Shown: positions 1 to 7,154, counted from the stretch's first letter. The stretch is 14,230 nt of DNA from Candidatus Caenarcanales bacterium (GCA_947489925.1 CANLFK010000039.1:1-14230); one strand, 5' to 3'. A program made the numbers and translations. Notes: generated by a model from the letters alone, not told the origin.

Positions 1-84
1 AAATATAATAAAATTTAATTTTTACTAAAGGTTTTGATTTATGTTTTTGTGTTGTTAAGAAATTATTTATAAAAAAATCTGCTA

Positions 85-1533
85 ATGGTGAAATCTGTCG
101 AAATACCTAAAAATTCTGGCAATTGGCTGAGAAATATCAAGCCTAAAGAATTTATTGGCAAAACGAAAGAATTTTTCAGAAAAGTTAATAAATTTGACCT
201 TTTGGCGGCTGGCATTCCAGTGCTTTGTTCTGTTCCAGCTGGCTTAGGAGCATATGGAGCTAATAGTATTGTTAATAATCGCTTTAATCAAAAAAACGAT
301 CCAAATTCTTTCTGGAGTAAATTATTAAACTTTTGTGCCGAAATTTACCCTGAAGCCTTAATTGGAACCATGTTTGCCTGTACGCTCCAAGCTATTTCTT
401 TTGCTTCTATTCCACGTTTGGTTTATTTGGCTTTGGGCTTAATGGCTCTGGGAGTAAGAAAACCACTAAAAGAATCAATAGCTTTAGCCCGTCAAAGAGA
501 CCAGCTTGAAACTATTTGTAAACAATTAGAACAAAATCCCACCTCCGAAAACTTGGCCTTACTCGAAAAAGCCAAAGCTCAATTAGAAATTATTAATAAA
601 AAATTGGGCAAAACAAATGCATTAAGAAATATGTTTGCAGGTGCTTTGGCTTGGCTTATGGGCGGCACTTTTTTGGCTCAAGTTCCTTTAGCTTCGCAAA
701 ATATACGAGTTCGCAATGCGTCCGAAAGAAAATTATTCATATCCGAAAAACTTGATTTAGATAAATGCTGGAATATGCTCAAGGAAGGCAATATTTTAGG
801 CGTAGGCAAAGAATATTTTAGGCGTAGTTTTAAAAATCTTGAAGCCGAAATTGGGTCAAATATAGAAACAGGCAAAAGCATACTCAGGCCGCCCAGAGGA
901 AGCCTTTGGGGCAAAAATTCCCAAATAGAAGCCGAATTAATTCAAAAGCAAGCCGAAGAAAATAAGCAATGGTCTGGTTTCAAAAAATTTACTTTTCGTG
1001 TTGGCCACAGTGGGGCTTTCCCGATTGCCGCATTTTTAAATGGCACTCTCAGAACAATTGGAATCGCTGGATTATTTTCAACTCTTTTAGGCGGCTTGGG
1101 CTTGAATTATTTTAATAAAGGCTCTGAGTTTTACACAGACAAAGACCAAAACGATTCTAATAGGCACCCGTTAGCTACAAGCATTACAAACGTTTCTTTA
1201 GGCATTGCTTCCACAACTAGTGGTTTATCTTCTTTGTCTAATGGTTTTGGAGCAATAAGTCCCTTTATAGCTAGCCAATGGGGTGCTGGTGGGGTAGCGG
1301 CTAATGGCTTAAGTGCTGTTTTCTTTGGAGCCGATTTTTTAGGTAAATTAGCTGGTTTGCCAAACGATATGCTGACCATGCTTAGGCTTATTGGTAGCAC
1401 CTTAGCAAGCGGTGGAACTGGTTTATGGCTTTTAAAAGCAAGTTGGGACAAAACCGCTAAAAATAATATAGTTCCAGTCCCAACTGAAGCCCTTAAGCGA
1501 ACACGTGGTGGTTTAACTAGTGCAAGACATTAA
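85..1533 (+). CDS. Hypothetical Gly/Ala-rich multi-pass membrane protein, 482 aa
   Basis: I do not recognise a named family. The product has hydrophobic stretches at about residues 38-60, 90-124, 180-203, 321-343 and 432-451. Between the second and third lies a charged, Leu/Lys/Glu-rich segment (about 126-175) that looks like a coiled coil. Residues 364-420 are rich in Gly, Ala and Ser, and the tail (from about 455) is basic. This suggests an integral membrane protein with a helical cytoplasmic or periplasmic insert. There is no classical cleavable signal peptide; the first 35 residues are basic. The start is ATG at 85; a GTG follows immediately and no clear Shine-Dalgarno sequence is visible, so the exact start is moderately sure. 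The stop TAA (1531-1533) overlaps by 4 bases the stop of the convergent gene. The long open frame and consistent hydrophobic pattern make it a real gene. Confidence 0.8.
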   Translation: MVKSVEIPKNSGNWLRNIKPKEFIGKTKEFFRKVNKFDLLAAGIPVLCSVPAGLGAYGANSIVNNRFNQKNDPNSFWSKLLNFCAEIYPEALIGTMFACTLQAISFASIPRLVYLALGLMALGVRKPLKESIALARQRDQLETICKQLEQNPTSENLALLEKAKAQLEIINKKLGKTNALRNMFAGALAWLMGGTFLAQVPLASQNIRVRNASERKLFISEKLDLDKCWNMLKEGNILGVGKEYFRRSFKNLEAEIGSNIETGKSILRPPRGSLWGKNSQIEAELIQKQAEENKQWSGFKKFTFRVGHSGAFPIAAFLNGTLRTIGIAGLFSTLLGGLGLNYFNKGSEFYTDKDQNDSNRHPLATSITNVSLGIASTTSGLSSLSNGFGAISPFIASQWGAGGVAANGLSAVFFGADFLGKLAGLPNDMLTMLRLIGSTLASGGTGLWLLKASWDKTAKNNIVPVPTEALKRTRGGLTSARH

Positions 1534-1964
1534 CCCCCAGTACCGCCTCCACAGTCACTGTCGCTAGCTTTTAAACCTTTTGTTAAACCGCCCCAAAGCT
1601 TGGGTGGAATTTTTGAATCTGGAAATTTGTCTAGAGTTGTTTCCAGAGCCATTCGAGAAGGCATTTCAACTAGTTTAGCTAAAACCCAAGCAGTTAAAGG
1701 TAAATTGCTACCAGATTTTTTATATTGTGTTTTTATCGCTTGAGCTAAAGGAGTATTCTGTTCTAGTTGTTGAATAAATTCTTGTGTGCTTGCCCTTTGT
1801 TTTGGGTTTTGCAATTGTTCTGGAGTATATTTCACAAGGTCAAATTGTCGTGTTTTTCTTTCCTGATAAGCTTGTGCAAAACCAAGAGCCAGATTAGTGA
1901 ATTTGTTTTTGGCAAACTGAGTAATCTGTCTTCTGGCTGGGCTAGTAGCTTGAATAGAAACCAT
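1530..1964 (-). CDS. Hypothetical small protein, 144 aa
   Basis: I do not recognise this protein. It is soluble, basic and Gln-rich in the first half, with no signal peptide and no clear membrane helix. The C-terminus ends in a short Ser/Asp then Gly-rich tail (SDSDCGGGTGG). Support for it being real comes from the initiation region: the ATG at 1964 is preceded by a good Shine-Dalgarno run (AAAGAGGAAAG read on the minus strand), and a plausible promoter lies just upstream (1982-2010). Its TAA shares a TTAA with the stop of the convergent membrane-protein gene, so the two genes have no spacer. It lies downstream of dnaJ on the same strand after 143 bases, but its own promoter suggests it is a separate unit. 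Confidence 0.65.
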   Translation of the reverse strand: MVSIQATSPARRQITQFAKNKFTNLALGFAQAYQERKTRQFDLVKYTPEQLQNPKQRASTQEFIQQLEQNTPLAQAIKTQYKKSGSNLPLTAWVLAKLVEMPSRMALETTLDKFPDSKIPPKLWGGLTKGLKASDSDCGGGTGG

Positions 1965-1981
1965 TTTTCTTTCCTCTTTAA

Positions 1982-2010
1982 ATTTAAGTATGTATATTCC
2001 AAACTATCAA
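1982..2010 (-). promoter_or_regulatory. Sigma70-type promoter for the 144-aa gene
   Basis: On the minus strand TTGATA (2005-2010, 5 of 6 to the -35 consensus) is followed after exactly 17 bases by TTAAAT (1982-1987, 4 of 6 to the -10 consensus). Transcription would begin near 1975, leaving a leader of about 11 bases that holds just the ribosome binding site before the ATG at 1964. AT-rich DNA gives many chance matches, so this is only a candidate. Confidence 0.4.
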
Positions 2011-2107
2011 ACATCTTAATAAGAGCGATAGGCTATTTAAATTACCCTTTTAACCAACTTTCAAATTTGTAATAATGCTCAAGCAAACAGCACTTTGGTT
2101 TAAAACT

Positions 2108-3241
2108 TTATTCTTTGTCTTTATTGCGCCGGAAAAAATTGGCAAATGGCGAAGAATTATTTTTATCTTCTTTTTCTGGGTCTGTTTCTTGTTTCATTAA
2201 ATCTAATAATTCTTTGGGCACGTCTTTTTTATGAGGTATTTGCACATTAACTTTTAAAAGATGATTGCCCGATTGCCCATTATCAAGCCGAATTCCATAA
2301 GAGCTTAAAGAAATAACTGTATTTGGTTGCAAACCAGCCTTTAATTCAACCGCTTGAGAGCCGTGTATAGTTTCAATTTCGAGATTGTGGCCTAAAATGG
2401 CTTGCCAAACACTAATATTAATTTCTTCATGAATATCAAGTTTATCTCTTTTAAAGCGGGCATGAGGCTTAACTTGAAGTAAAATATACAAATCACCCGC
2501 AGGACCTCCATTGCGTCCTTCATTGCCTTTTTGCGACCAAACTAAACGGCTACCTTCTTCGACACCTTTGGGTATTTTCAGCTCTAGGTCAGAGGCTTGC
2601 CTAATTTGGCCTTTACCCGAACAGCTTTTGCACGGACTTGGAATAATTGTGCCAGAGCCGCTACAGGTTGGACAAGTGCTTACTTGCGTTATAGTGCCCA
2701 AAAAAGATTGAGTAACTCTTTTGACTTCACCGCTACCTTGGCAAGTTGTGCAAGTTTTAACCCCAACCGTTGGGTCTGCGCCCGTACCAGAACAAGCCGT
2801 ACAATTAATTAAGCGATTGATTTTAATAGTTTTTAAACCACCAAAAGCCGCTTCCAAAAATTCAAGCTCTAAAACTATTTGCTGATCAGAGCCTCTTTCT
2901 CGCATATTTCGCCTAGAACGGCGGCCACCAGAACTGCCAAAAAGGGTTTCAAAAACATCATGCAAATCGCCAAACATTTCGGCTGAATTATAGGCTCCGC
3001 CGCCGCCATAACGTGCACCACCTTGAGCATAACCTTCATGACCCACACGGTCGTAAACAGCCTTTTTTTGCGGGTCAGAAAGGACGGTATATGCTTCGCC
3101 AATTTTTTTAAACATATTTTCATCACCCGTCTCTTTATTGTCTGGATGATATTGACGGGCTAAACGTTTATAATTTTGTTTTAAATCGGCTAGACTGCAA
3201 TTACGTTCAACACCAAGCAAAGCATAAAAATCTTCTGTCAT
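2108..3241 (-). CDS. dnaJ: Chaperone protein DnaJ (Hsp40)
   Basis: DnaJ is the Hsp40 co-chaperone that stimulates DnaK ATPase activity and delivers unfolded clients in the cytoplasm. The J domain covers residues 5-70, with the catalytic HPD triad at 32-34. A short Gly-rich linker follows (about 74-82). The zinc-binding domain has all four CxxCxGxG repeats, starting at Cys147, Cys164, Cys190 and Cys204. The C-terminal substrate-binding domains run to about residue 345, then a charged tail rich in Lys, Asp and Glu. Length 377 aa is normal for full type I DnaJ. The gene follows grpE with 8 bases between stop and ATG; the only Shine-Dalgarno-like run, GAGGG, lies inside the end of grpE about 12 bases upstream, which suggests coupled translation. 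dnaK is not in the window. Confidence 0.97.
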   Translation of the reverse strand: MTEDFYALLGVERNCSLADLKQNYKRLARQYHPDNKETGDENMFKKIGEAYTVLSDPQKKAVYDRVGHEGYAQGGARYGGGGAYNSAEMFGDLHDVFETLFGSSGGRRSRRNMRERGSDQQIVLELEFLEAAFGGLKTIKINRLINCTACSGTGADPTVGVKTCTTCQGSGEVKRVTQSFLGTITQVSTCPTCSGSGTIIPSPCKSCSGKGQIRQASDLELKIPKGVEEGSRLVWSQKGNEGRNGGPAGDLYILLQVKPHARFKRDKLDIHEEINISVWQAILGHNLEIETIHGSQAVELKAGLQPNTVISLSSYGIRLDNGQSGNHLLKVNVQIPHKKDVPKELLDLMKQETDPEKEDKNNSSPFANFFRRNKDKE

Positions 3242-3249
3242 ATAATTAA

Positions 3250-3729
3250 TTAGCCCTCAGCGGCCGAAACTACAACTTGAGCTGGTTTTAAAACTCTTTC
3301 ACGCAGAATATAACCAGGTCTAAAAACCTCTAAAATTGTGCCTTCAGGCGAATCACTGGCAATTTTTCCGACCGCTTCGTGTTGTACTGGATCATACATT
3401 TGACCGATTGGGTCGAGAAGTTTGCAACCAATTTGCTCAAGCGAAGAAAATAAATTATTCCAAATCATCTGCAAAGAGTTTAAAAACTGCTCTGATTCGG
3501 CGGATTGATTAGTGAAAGATTTTAAAGCATAGTAAAAATTGTCAAAAGCTGGAATTAAAGCCAAAACTACTGGTTCTGCGGCATATAAACGCATTTGTTC
3601 ACGTTCTTGCTGAGTTCGGCGCAAGAGATTTTGATAATCAGCCATTGACCTTTTAAGCTGATCTTCAAGCTGAAAACATTTATTCTCTAGTTCTTCCTGT
3701 TGGCTTTCTTGCTCAATATTTTCTTCCAT
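3250..3729 (-). CDS. grpE: Nucleotide exchange factor GrpE
   Basis: GrpE is the ADP/ATP exchange factor of DnaK and works as a dimer in the cytoplasm. The first 50 residues form the charged long helix (coiled coil) typical of the family. The C-terminal beta domain carries the signature: YDPVQHEAVGK at 112-122, then RPGYILRERVLKPAQVVV at 137-154. Length 159 aa is on the short side, because the acidic disordered N-terminus seen in many homologues is brief here. The start is ATG at 3729; an AGGA lies rather far upstream (about 14 bases). The gene sits between a PilZ-domain gene (43-base gap) and dnaJ (8-base gap), all on one strand, so the three are probably one operon. I see no CIRCE element upstream, so HrcA control is not supported by this sequence. 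Confidence 0.96.
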   Translation of the reverse strand: MEENIEQESQQEELENKCFQLEDQLKRSMADYQNLLRRTQQEREQMRLYAAEPVVLALIPAFDNFYYALKSFTNQSAESEQFLNSLQMIWNNLFSSLEQIGCKLLDPIGQMYDPVQHEAVGKIASDSPEGTILEVFRPGYILRERVLKPAQVVVSAAEG

Positions 3730-3772
3730 TGCTGAATAATTTTTTCCTAATTTTTCACTTAACTATTTTATA

Positions 3773-4534
3773 TCACACTTCAAAAGATTCTCCTTTCCAA
3801 AATTCTTGCAAATAATGTTTAGCTTCTAGCGGCATTTCATTGGGGCTAAGCTTGCCACGAGCACTTATTAATTGTTTAATTCTTATAGCCGATACACTGT
3901 TTGGATCGAGATCTACAAAACTAAAGCCCGCTACAAAACCTTTATTAAAACTGTCTTCAAGGTTTGGCCTGACGCTTTGCACAATAAAACTAAAAGGTTC
4001 AACTTCGGTTGGCTCAAAAGTTAAAGTATAAGCTTCAGTGCTTTTAATGCGGTTTTTATAAGCCGAAGGTAGCCATAAACCCAAACCATTTTCGCTAATT
4101 TCGGCACCCGTAAAATAAAAAACTTTATGTTTAACTTTTATTTTTAAAGGCACCGAAACCAGAAACCGTTCTTTTTCTCGCTCCGATTTAGCCATTTCTT
4201 GTTTTAACGATTGCAATTCATATTTGTCTAGACCCTCTTCGGTAATTGCAATAAACTTTTTAATTTCACCAGACCAAAGTTCAAAAGTTTCGCCATCCTG
4301 AAAAGCCAAACTTACAAAGCTACCTTCAGGTATTGGTTTTGGTGGCAAAAACCTAAAAAAAGAATTGCTATTTGGACGTGAACAAATAAAAAAAACTTTA
4401 TCATCATCATCAATGGCAAGCTCTGAAGGCAAAAAACCTTGTTTCCCGTTTGGTAAGTCTATTTTTGCCCAAAACCGCTCACGGTCAAAGCTGGCATTTT
4501 CTTTTTCGGAAAGTACTTTTAATACCATTTTCAT
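3773..4534 (-). CDS. PilZ-domain protein, possible c-di-GMP receptor
   Basis: PilZ domains bind cyclic di-GMP and pass the signal to motility, surface or secretion functions. Numbering from the ATG at 4534 (253 aa), the C-terminal half shows the PilZ pattern: RxxxR at Arg119-Arg123, then ExSxxG at Glu145-Gly150, followed by beta strands to about 215. The second motif is normally D/NxSxxG, so the Asp/Asn is replaced by Glu here; binding is likely but not certain. The N-terminal part (about 1-105) is another beta-rich region, similar to the YcgR-type arrangement of an extra N-terminal domain. An in-frame TTG at 4570 would add 12 residues, but it overlaps the likely -35 box; the ATG at 4528 is an alternative. 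It appears to be the first gene of a unit with grpE and dnaJ. Confidence 0.75.
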   Translation of the reverse strand: MKMVLKVLSEKENASFDRERFWAKIDLPNGKQGFLPSELAIDDDDKVFFICSRPNSNSFFRFLPPKPIPEGSFVSLAFQDGETFELWSGEIKKFIAITEEGLDKYELQSLKQEMAKSEREKERFLVSVPLKIKVKHKVFYFTGAEISENGLGLWLPSAYKNRIKSTEAYTLTFEPTEVEPFSFIVQSVRPNLEDSFNKGFVAGFSFVDLDPNSVSAIRIKQLISARGKLSPNEMPLEAKHYLQEFWKGESFEV

Positions 4535-4541
4535 AAATAAA

Positions 4542-4570
4542 AGTATATACCACTTTATTTTATACTTCAA
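4542..4570 (-). promoter_or_regulatory. Sigma70-type promoter for pilZ-grpE-dnaJ
   Basis: On the minus strand TTGAAG (4565-4570) and TATACT (4542-4547, 5 of 6 to consensus) are separated by 17 bases. The expected transcription start is near 4535, which would make the message almost leaderless for the ATG at 4534, or give a 7-base leader for the ATG at 4528. No Shine-Dalgarno sequence is visible for either start, in line with such a short leader. Confidence 0.45.
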
Positions 4571-4639
4571 AAATTAATTTGTTCTTATGCCTGTCTAAAA
4601 AATTTTTTTGGTTTGGGTGGTTCTAAAATGGGCAAATAA

Positions 4640-4645
4640 GATAAT
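4640..4645 (+). promoter_or_regulatory. Candidate -10 box for the SRP RNA gene
   Basis: GATAAT lies six bases before the predicted 5' end of the SRP RNA (4652), the expected distance for a -10 element. No convincing -35 hexamer is found at 16-18 bases upstream (the region is GGTGGTT-like), so the promoter assignment rests on position only. Confidence 0.35.
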
Positions 4646-4651
4646 ATATTA

Positions 4652-4740
4652 AAGCTACCCGAGGTGGTGTGAATTAATGAACTTGGTCAGGGGGGAAACT
4701 CAGCAGCCATAAATTATGCAGCAGGTGCTTTGGGTAGCTT
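4652..4740 (+). ncRNA. ffs: Small bacterial signal recognition particle RNA (4.5S type)
   Basis: SRP RNA forms the ribonucleoprotein with Ffh that targets nascent membrane proteins to the translocon. The sequence GGTCAG (4685-4690) and AGCAGCC (4702-4708) are the conserved domain IV strands that form the asymmetric and symmetric loops bound by Ffh. Between them are 11 bases, the same number as in E. coli 4.5S RNA: a GGG/CTC stem closed by a GAAA (GNRA) tetraloop at 4695-4698. A perfect 9-bp basal stem joins 4652-4660 (AAGCTACCC) to 4732-4740. In between, GTGTGAATT (4668-4676) can pair with AAATTATGC with one mismatch and some G-U pairs. The length of about 89 nt fits the short type without an Alu domain. 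There is no U-tract terminator after it, so the transcript may continue into the next ORF. Confidence 0.87.
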
Positions 4741-4766
4741 AAAGTTTGAACACAGAGCTTAAAATT

Positions 4767-4985
4767 ATGACTCAAGATTCAGCAAGTTTAATTGGACAAA
4801 TTTTAGTTAATTTAGGCAAAATCAGCCATGATCAGCTTTTAGAGGCTTTAAAATTGCAAACACAAATGTCCAAAGAAATTAAAAAACCACTTGGGCAAAT
4901 TCTCTTAGAGCTAGATTATATAGACCCAAACGACATTATAGAAGCCATTCGGGTGCAAATGCAAATGCGTAATACTAAAGGTTAA
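4767..4985 (+). CDS. Stand-alone MshEN-like (GspE N-terminal type) small protein, 72 aa
   Basis: The protein consists of almost nothing but two copies of a 24-residue motif. The first spans Leu8-Gln31 (LIGQILVNLGKISHDQLLEA...), the second Pro41-Gln64 (PLGQILLELDYIDPNDIIEA...), with a 9-residue linker. This is the pattern xLGxxLxxxGxIxxxxLxxALxxQ of the N-terminal domain of GspE/PilB/MshE ATPases, known as MshEN, which in several proteins binds c-di-GMP. The usual leading Arg of each motif is replaced by Leu8 and Pro41, and Gly in copy two by Asp50, so nucleotide binding is doubtful. The ATG at 4767 starts just before the motif; an in-frame TTG at 4746 would add seven residues without family support. 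The gene lies 26 bases after the SRP RNA, and its TAA overlaps the stop of the convergent gene in a TTAA. Confidence 0.7.
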   Translation: MTQDSASLIGQILVNLGKISHDQLLEALKLQTQMSKEIKKPLGQILLELDYIDPNDIIEAIRVQMQMRNTKG

Positions 4986-5680
4986 GCCTCAAGCATTTTC
5001 CAAGTAAGGCCGTCAAAAACCAATTTCATTTTTTCTACGGCGCAAGCTGGCAATTTTTCTTCGGTTAAAATGTTTTTGGTGAAATGAATAGTTTTATCAT
5101 CAACCCAAACAGCATCAGATGGACCCCAATTGACTGGTTGTGGATCGAGAGCTATTTCTTTGGTCATGTCAGTATTAGAAATTCGCCAAATTTGAATTGA
5201 ATTAGGATCATAGCCAGCTATCAGGTCAAAGGAAGTGCTTAAAACTTTTTTCTTATCTGGTGATTGAAGAGGCGCACCAGGCAAAATAAATTCTTTACCG
5301 CTGGCCGTACTAATTAAAGAATAAGCCGTGCCTTCGAAATATTGCAGGTGAAAAACCAAAAAGCCCAAATCTGGTATAAATTCACGAAAACTATAAAAAG
5401 GACCTTTACTTGGGTCTTCTTCGATTATTTTGACTTGATTATTAGGCAAACTTAATTTTAAGTAACGATTCAACAAATTTTTATGCTCTGGTGATTTATG
5501 CAGTTCAGCCATTTGTTGTCGTTCTATAGCTTGAGCACAATTATAAGTATTTTTAATGTTTTGGCAATATTTTTCTTCGAGAGAAATACTTGGGACTTTT
5601 TCGGCTATTTTTTCATCCGCAAGAGAAGATAAAGACAAATTAAAACAAGTCAAAAGAATCAAATTTTGCCATTTCATCAT
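4982..5680 (-). CDS. Exported protein of unknown function, 232 aa
   Basis: From the ATG at 5680 the protein has a classic signal peptide: Lys3, a hydrophobic core (about 7-20), then SSLA and a predicted signal peptidase I cut before Asp22. The mature part is about 211 aa. It is rich in short beta-strand-like segments, with Cys residues at about 39, 48 and 213 that could form disulphides outside the cytoplasm. The stretch SIQIWRIS resembles a beta-propeller or strand-rich exported fold, but I recognise no family. An in-frame TTG at 5689 would add three residues; the tandem ATG-ATG at 5680 and 5677 is the likelier start, with a GGA about 11 bases before it. It is not part of a larger operon: the YitT-family gene upstream is separated by 327 bases and a repeat element. 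Confidence 0.75.
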   Translation of the reverse strand: MMKWQNLILLTCFNLSLSSLADEKIAEKVPSISLEEKYCQNIKNTYNCAQAIERQQMAELHKSPEHKNLLNRYLKLSLPNNQVKIIEEDPSKGPFYSFREFIPDLGFLVFHLQYFEGTAYSLISTASGKEFILPGAPLQSPDKKKVLSTSFDLIAGYDPNSIQIWRISNTDMTKEIALDPQPVNWGPSDAVWVDDKTIHFTKNILTEEKLPACAVEKMKLVFDGLTWKMLEA

Positions 5681-5703
5681 AATAGCCAAGTTCCAGATTG
5701 GTA

Positions 5704-5732
5704 AATTTATCTTAGTTCAGAAAAATTATCAA
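5704..5732 (-). promoter_or_regulatory. Sigma70-type promoter for the exported-protein gene
   Basis: On the minus strand TTGATA (5727-5732) and TAAATT (5704-5709) are separated by 17 bases. Transcription would begin near 5697, about 16 bases before the ATG at 5680. The -35 box is the same hexamer as in the candidate promoter at 1982-2010. Confidence 0.4.
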
Positions 5733-5764
5733 AGCATTAAAATTTTTATTCTTAACATTTGGGG

Positions 5765-5989
5765 GCAGGGATTTTGCATGAGCTTGAAAAGCCTCACCCC
5801 CAGCCCCTCTCCTAAAGGCGAGGGGAGTTTTTGTTTCTGTTTAATTCAAAATTCTTTTGCTTCTTTTGCTTCTCTTGTTTTAAGTGAGTCATCCAACGCT
5901 TCATACCCCCTTTCTCCTTTAGGAGAGAGGGCTGGGGAGAGAGGCTTCTTCCCCCAATTAAAATACTTTAACTCATGCAAAATCCCTGC
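5765..5989. repeat. MITE-like long inverted repeat with two internal hairpins
   Basis: The element ends in an 18-bp perfect terminal inverted repeat: GCAGGGATTTTGCATGAG at 5765-5782 and its complement at 5972-5989. Inside each end is a GC-rich arm (about 5790-5827 and 5906-5946) that continues the inverted repeat imperfectly. Each arm is also a hairpin alone: CCCCTC-CCT with AGG-GAGGGG on the left, and CTCCT/AGGAG within a longer stem on the right. The flanks read CATTTGGGGG on the left and CATTCGGGTG on the right, which may be a decayed direct repeat of the target site. The arms contrast sharply with the AT-rich surroundings. Together with a promoter (5704-5732) this accounts for the gene-free stretch 5681-6007. 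There is no transposase, so any movement would be non-autonomous. The right arm lies 18 bases after the YitT-family stop and could act as a 3' hairpin on its message. Confidence 0.8.
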
Positions 5990-6007
5990 ATTCGGGTGTT
6001 TTTAATA

Positions 6008-6838
6008 TTAAATTTCAATTGACAATTTTCTTTTCACCATTCCACCACTTGCTTCATTTAAGCTATGCGTAATTAAAAAGGCATTTGAATCAATTTCTTC
6101 CACAATACTTTTTAATTTAGGCACTTCTAGACGGGTTATCACACAAAATAAAATTTCTTGTTCTTGTTCTGAAAAGCCGCCTTTGCCTTTATAAACCGTA
6201 ACTCCCCAACTGGTATTTTCTTTGATATTTTGCCTAATCGTTTCATTGAGCGGAGAAATAATTGTGATGCCCGTATATTCTTCTAGGCCATTCAAGATAA
6301 AGTCGAGAGTTTTGGAAGCTGAATAATAAGTTAAAACCGAATAAAGAGCTTTTTCTGTGCCCAAATAAAAAGCCCCAACTAAAAAAATAAAAGCATTAAA
6401 AAATAAAATTATATTTCCGATTGTCAAGCCCGTTTTTTTGCTTGCCCAAATTGCCAGAATTTCGGTTCCATCTAAGGCCGCTCCAGCACGAATAGAAAGC
6501 CCAATACCAACTCCCAAGAAAAAACCACCAAAAACCGCCGCAATCAATTTGTCATGCGTAATAATTGGCATTGTAAAAATAAAAAGTGCCAAGGCCAAAC
6601 CCAAAATAGCCAAAGAACTTTTAAAAATAAACTTTTTATTTAATTGCCTAAAACCAATAATCAAAAAAGGCAAATTAATTAAAAAAATCAAAATCGGTAA
6701 AGGCAAATTAATGGCCGTAGAAGCCAGCATAGAAATACCAGTTATTCCGCCGTCAATAAAATGATTTGGCAATAAAAAGCCTTCAAGCCCAAAAACTACC
6801 GATAAAATACCCAAGCAAGTTTTAAAAAAATTTTTCAT
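6008..6838 (-). CDS. YitT family membrane protein (YitT + DUF2179 domains)
   Basis: The product matches the YitT family architecture: an N-terminal membrane domain followed by a C-terminal DUF2179 domain. Hydrophobic segments are near residues 5-23, 45-63, 73-92, 97-117 and 139-160. The N-terminal pattern with GFLLPNHFIDGGITGIS (20-36) and the conserved AALDGTEILAIW (120-131) are typical. The DUF2179 part (about 208-270) carries YKGKGGFSEQEQEILFCVI, the usual GxGG...L.cvv pattern. Full length (276 aa). The molecular function of YitT proteins is not established; a transport role is often supposed. The start is ATG at 6838, with a consensus-like promoter just upstream but no Shine-Dalgarno sequence. 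It is transcribed divergently from the DUF2442 gene. Confidence 0.9.
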   Translation of the reverse strand: MKNFFKTCLGILSVVFGLEGFLLPNHFIDGGITGISMLASTAINLPLPILIFLINLPFLIIGFRQLNKKFIFKSSLAILGLALALFIFTMPIITHDKLIAAVFGGFFLGVGIGLSIRAGAALDGTEILAIWASKKTGLTIGNIILFFNAFIFLVGAFYLGTEKALYSVLTYYSASKTLDFILNGLEEYTGITIISPLNETIRQNIKENTSWGVTVYKGKGGFSEQEQEILFCVITRLEVPKLKSIVEEIDSNAFLITHSLNEASGGMVKRKLSIEI

Positions 6839-6854
6839 TTATTTGTTGATTGTC

Positions 6855-6884
6855 ATTATAAACACTGCAATATTTTTAAAACAA
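6855..6884 (-). promoter_or_regulatory. Sigma70-type promoter for the YitT-family gene
   Basis: A perfect TATAAT (6855-6860, minus strand) is preceded by TTGTTT (6879-6884) with an 18-base spacer. Transcription would begin near 6848, only about 10 bases before the ATG at 6838. The 85-base divergent interval must also hold the promoter of the plus-strand DUF2442 gene, for which I see only a weak match (TTGATT at 6846, AATATT at 6869). Confidence 0.45.
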
Positions 6885-6923
6885 AAATTTACAATTACAT
6901 AATCAAAATAAATAATAAAATTC

Positions 6924-7154
6924 ATGTTGATAAAAGTATTAGAAGTGAAGGCACTAGAAAATTACCGATTAGAAATAACTTTTAATACAGGGGAAGTTAA
7001 GATCTTTGATTGTACTTATTTAATAAATCGGGGAGTATTTCAAAATTTTACAAAGCATGGTTTCTTTCAGTTAGCACGAGTTGAATATGGCACTGTTACT
7101 TGGCCTAATGATATAGATATTGACCCAGAAACACTCTATTCAAAGGCAATTTAG
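6924..7154 (+). CDS. DUF2442 domain-containing protein, 76 aa
   Basis: The sequence follows the DUF2442 pattern closely over its full length: ENYRLEITFNTGEVKIFD (12-29), then GVFQNF and FFQLARVEYGTVTWPNDIDI (47-66), ending in PETLYSKA. The WPNxIDxxPxxLY end is the best family mark. It is a small cytoplasmic beta-rich protein. DUF2442 genes are often found beside a DUF4160 gene in toxin-antitoxin-like pairs, but no DUF4160 partner is present on either side here, so this is a solitary copy. The ATG at 6924 fits the family length; no clear Shine-Dalgarno sequence is seen. Confidence 0.88.
   Translation: MLIKVLEVKALENYRLEITFNTGEVKIFDCTYLINRGVFQNFTKHGFFQLARVEYGTVTWPNDIDIDPETLYSKAI

Noticed and set aside
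1767..2072. Plus-strand open frame with hydrophobic residues
   Set aside because: It is antisense to the 144-aa gene, which has a good ribosome binding site and promoter; the hydrophobic content comes from reading AT-rich DNA in the wrong frame.
3730..3772. CIRCE (HrcA operator) before grpE
   Set aside because: No TTAGCACTC inverted repeat is found in this gap or before the PilZ gene.
4535..4570. TTG start at 4570 for the PilZ gene
   Set aside because: The TTG is part of the likely -35 box, so transcription should begin after it.
5556..6005. Plus-strand open frame of 149 codons
   Set aside because: It runs antisense to the signal peptide of the exported-protein gene and then through the inverted-repeat element. 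Its TPSPSPKGEG and SPLGERAGERG strings are translations of the repeat, not a protein family.
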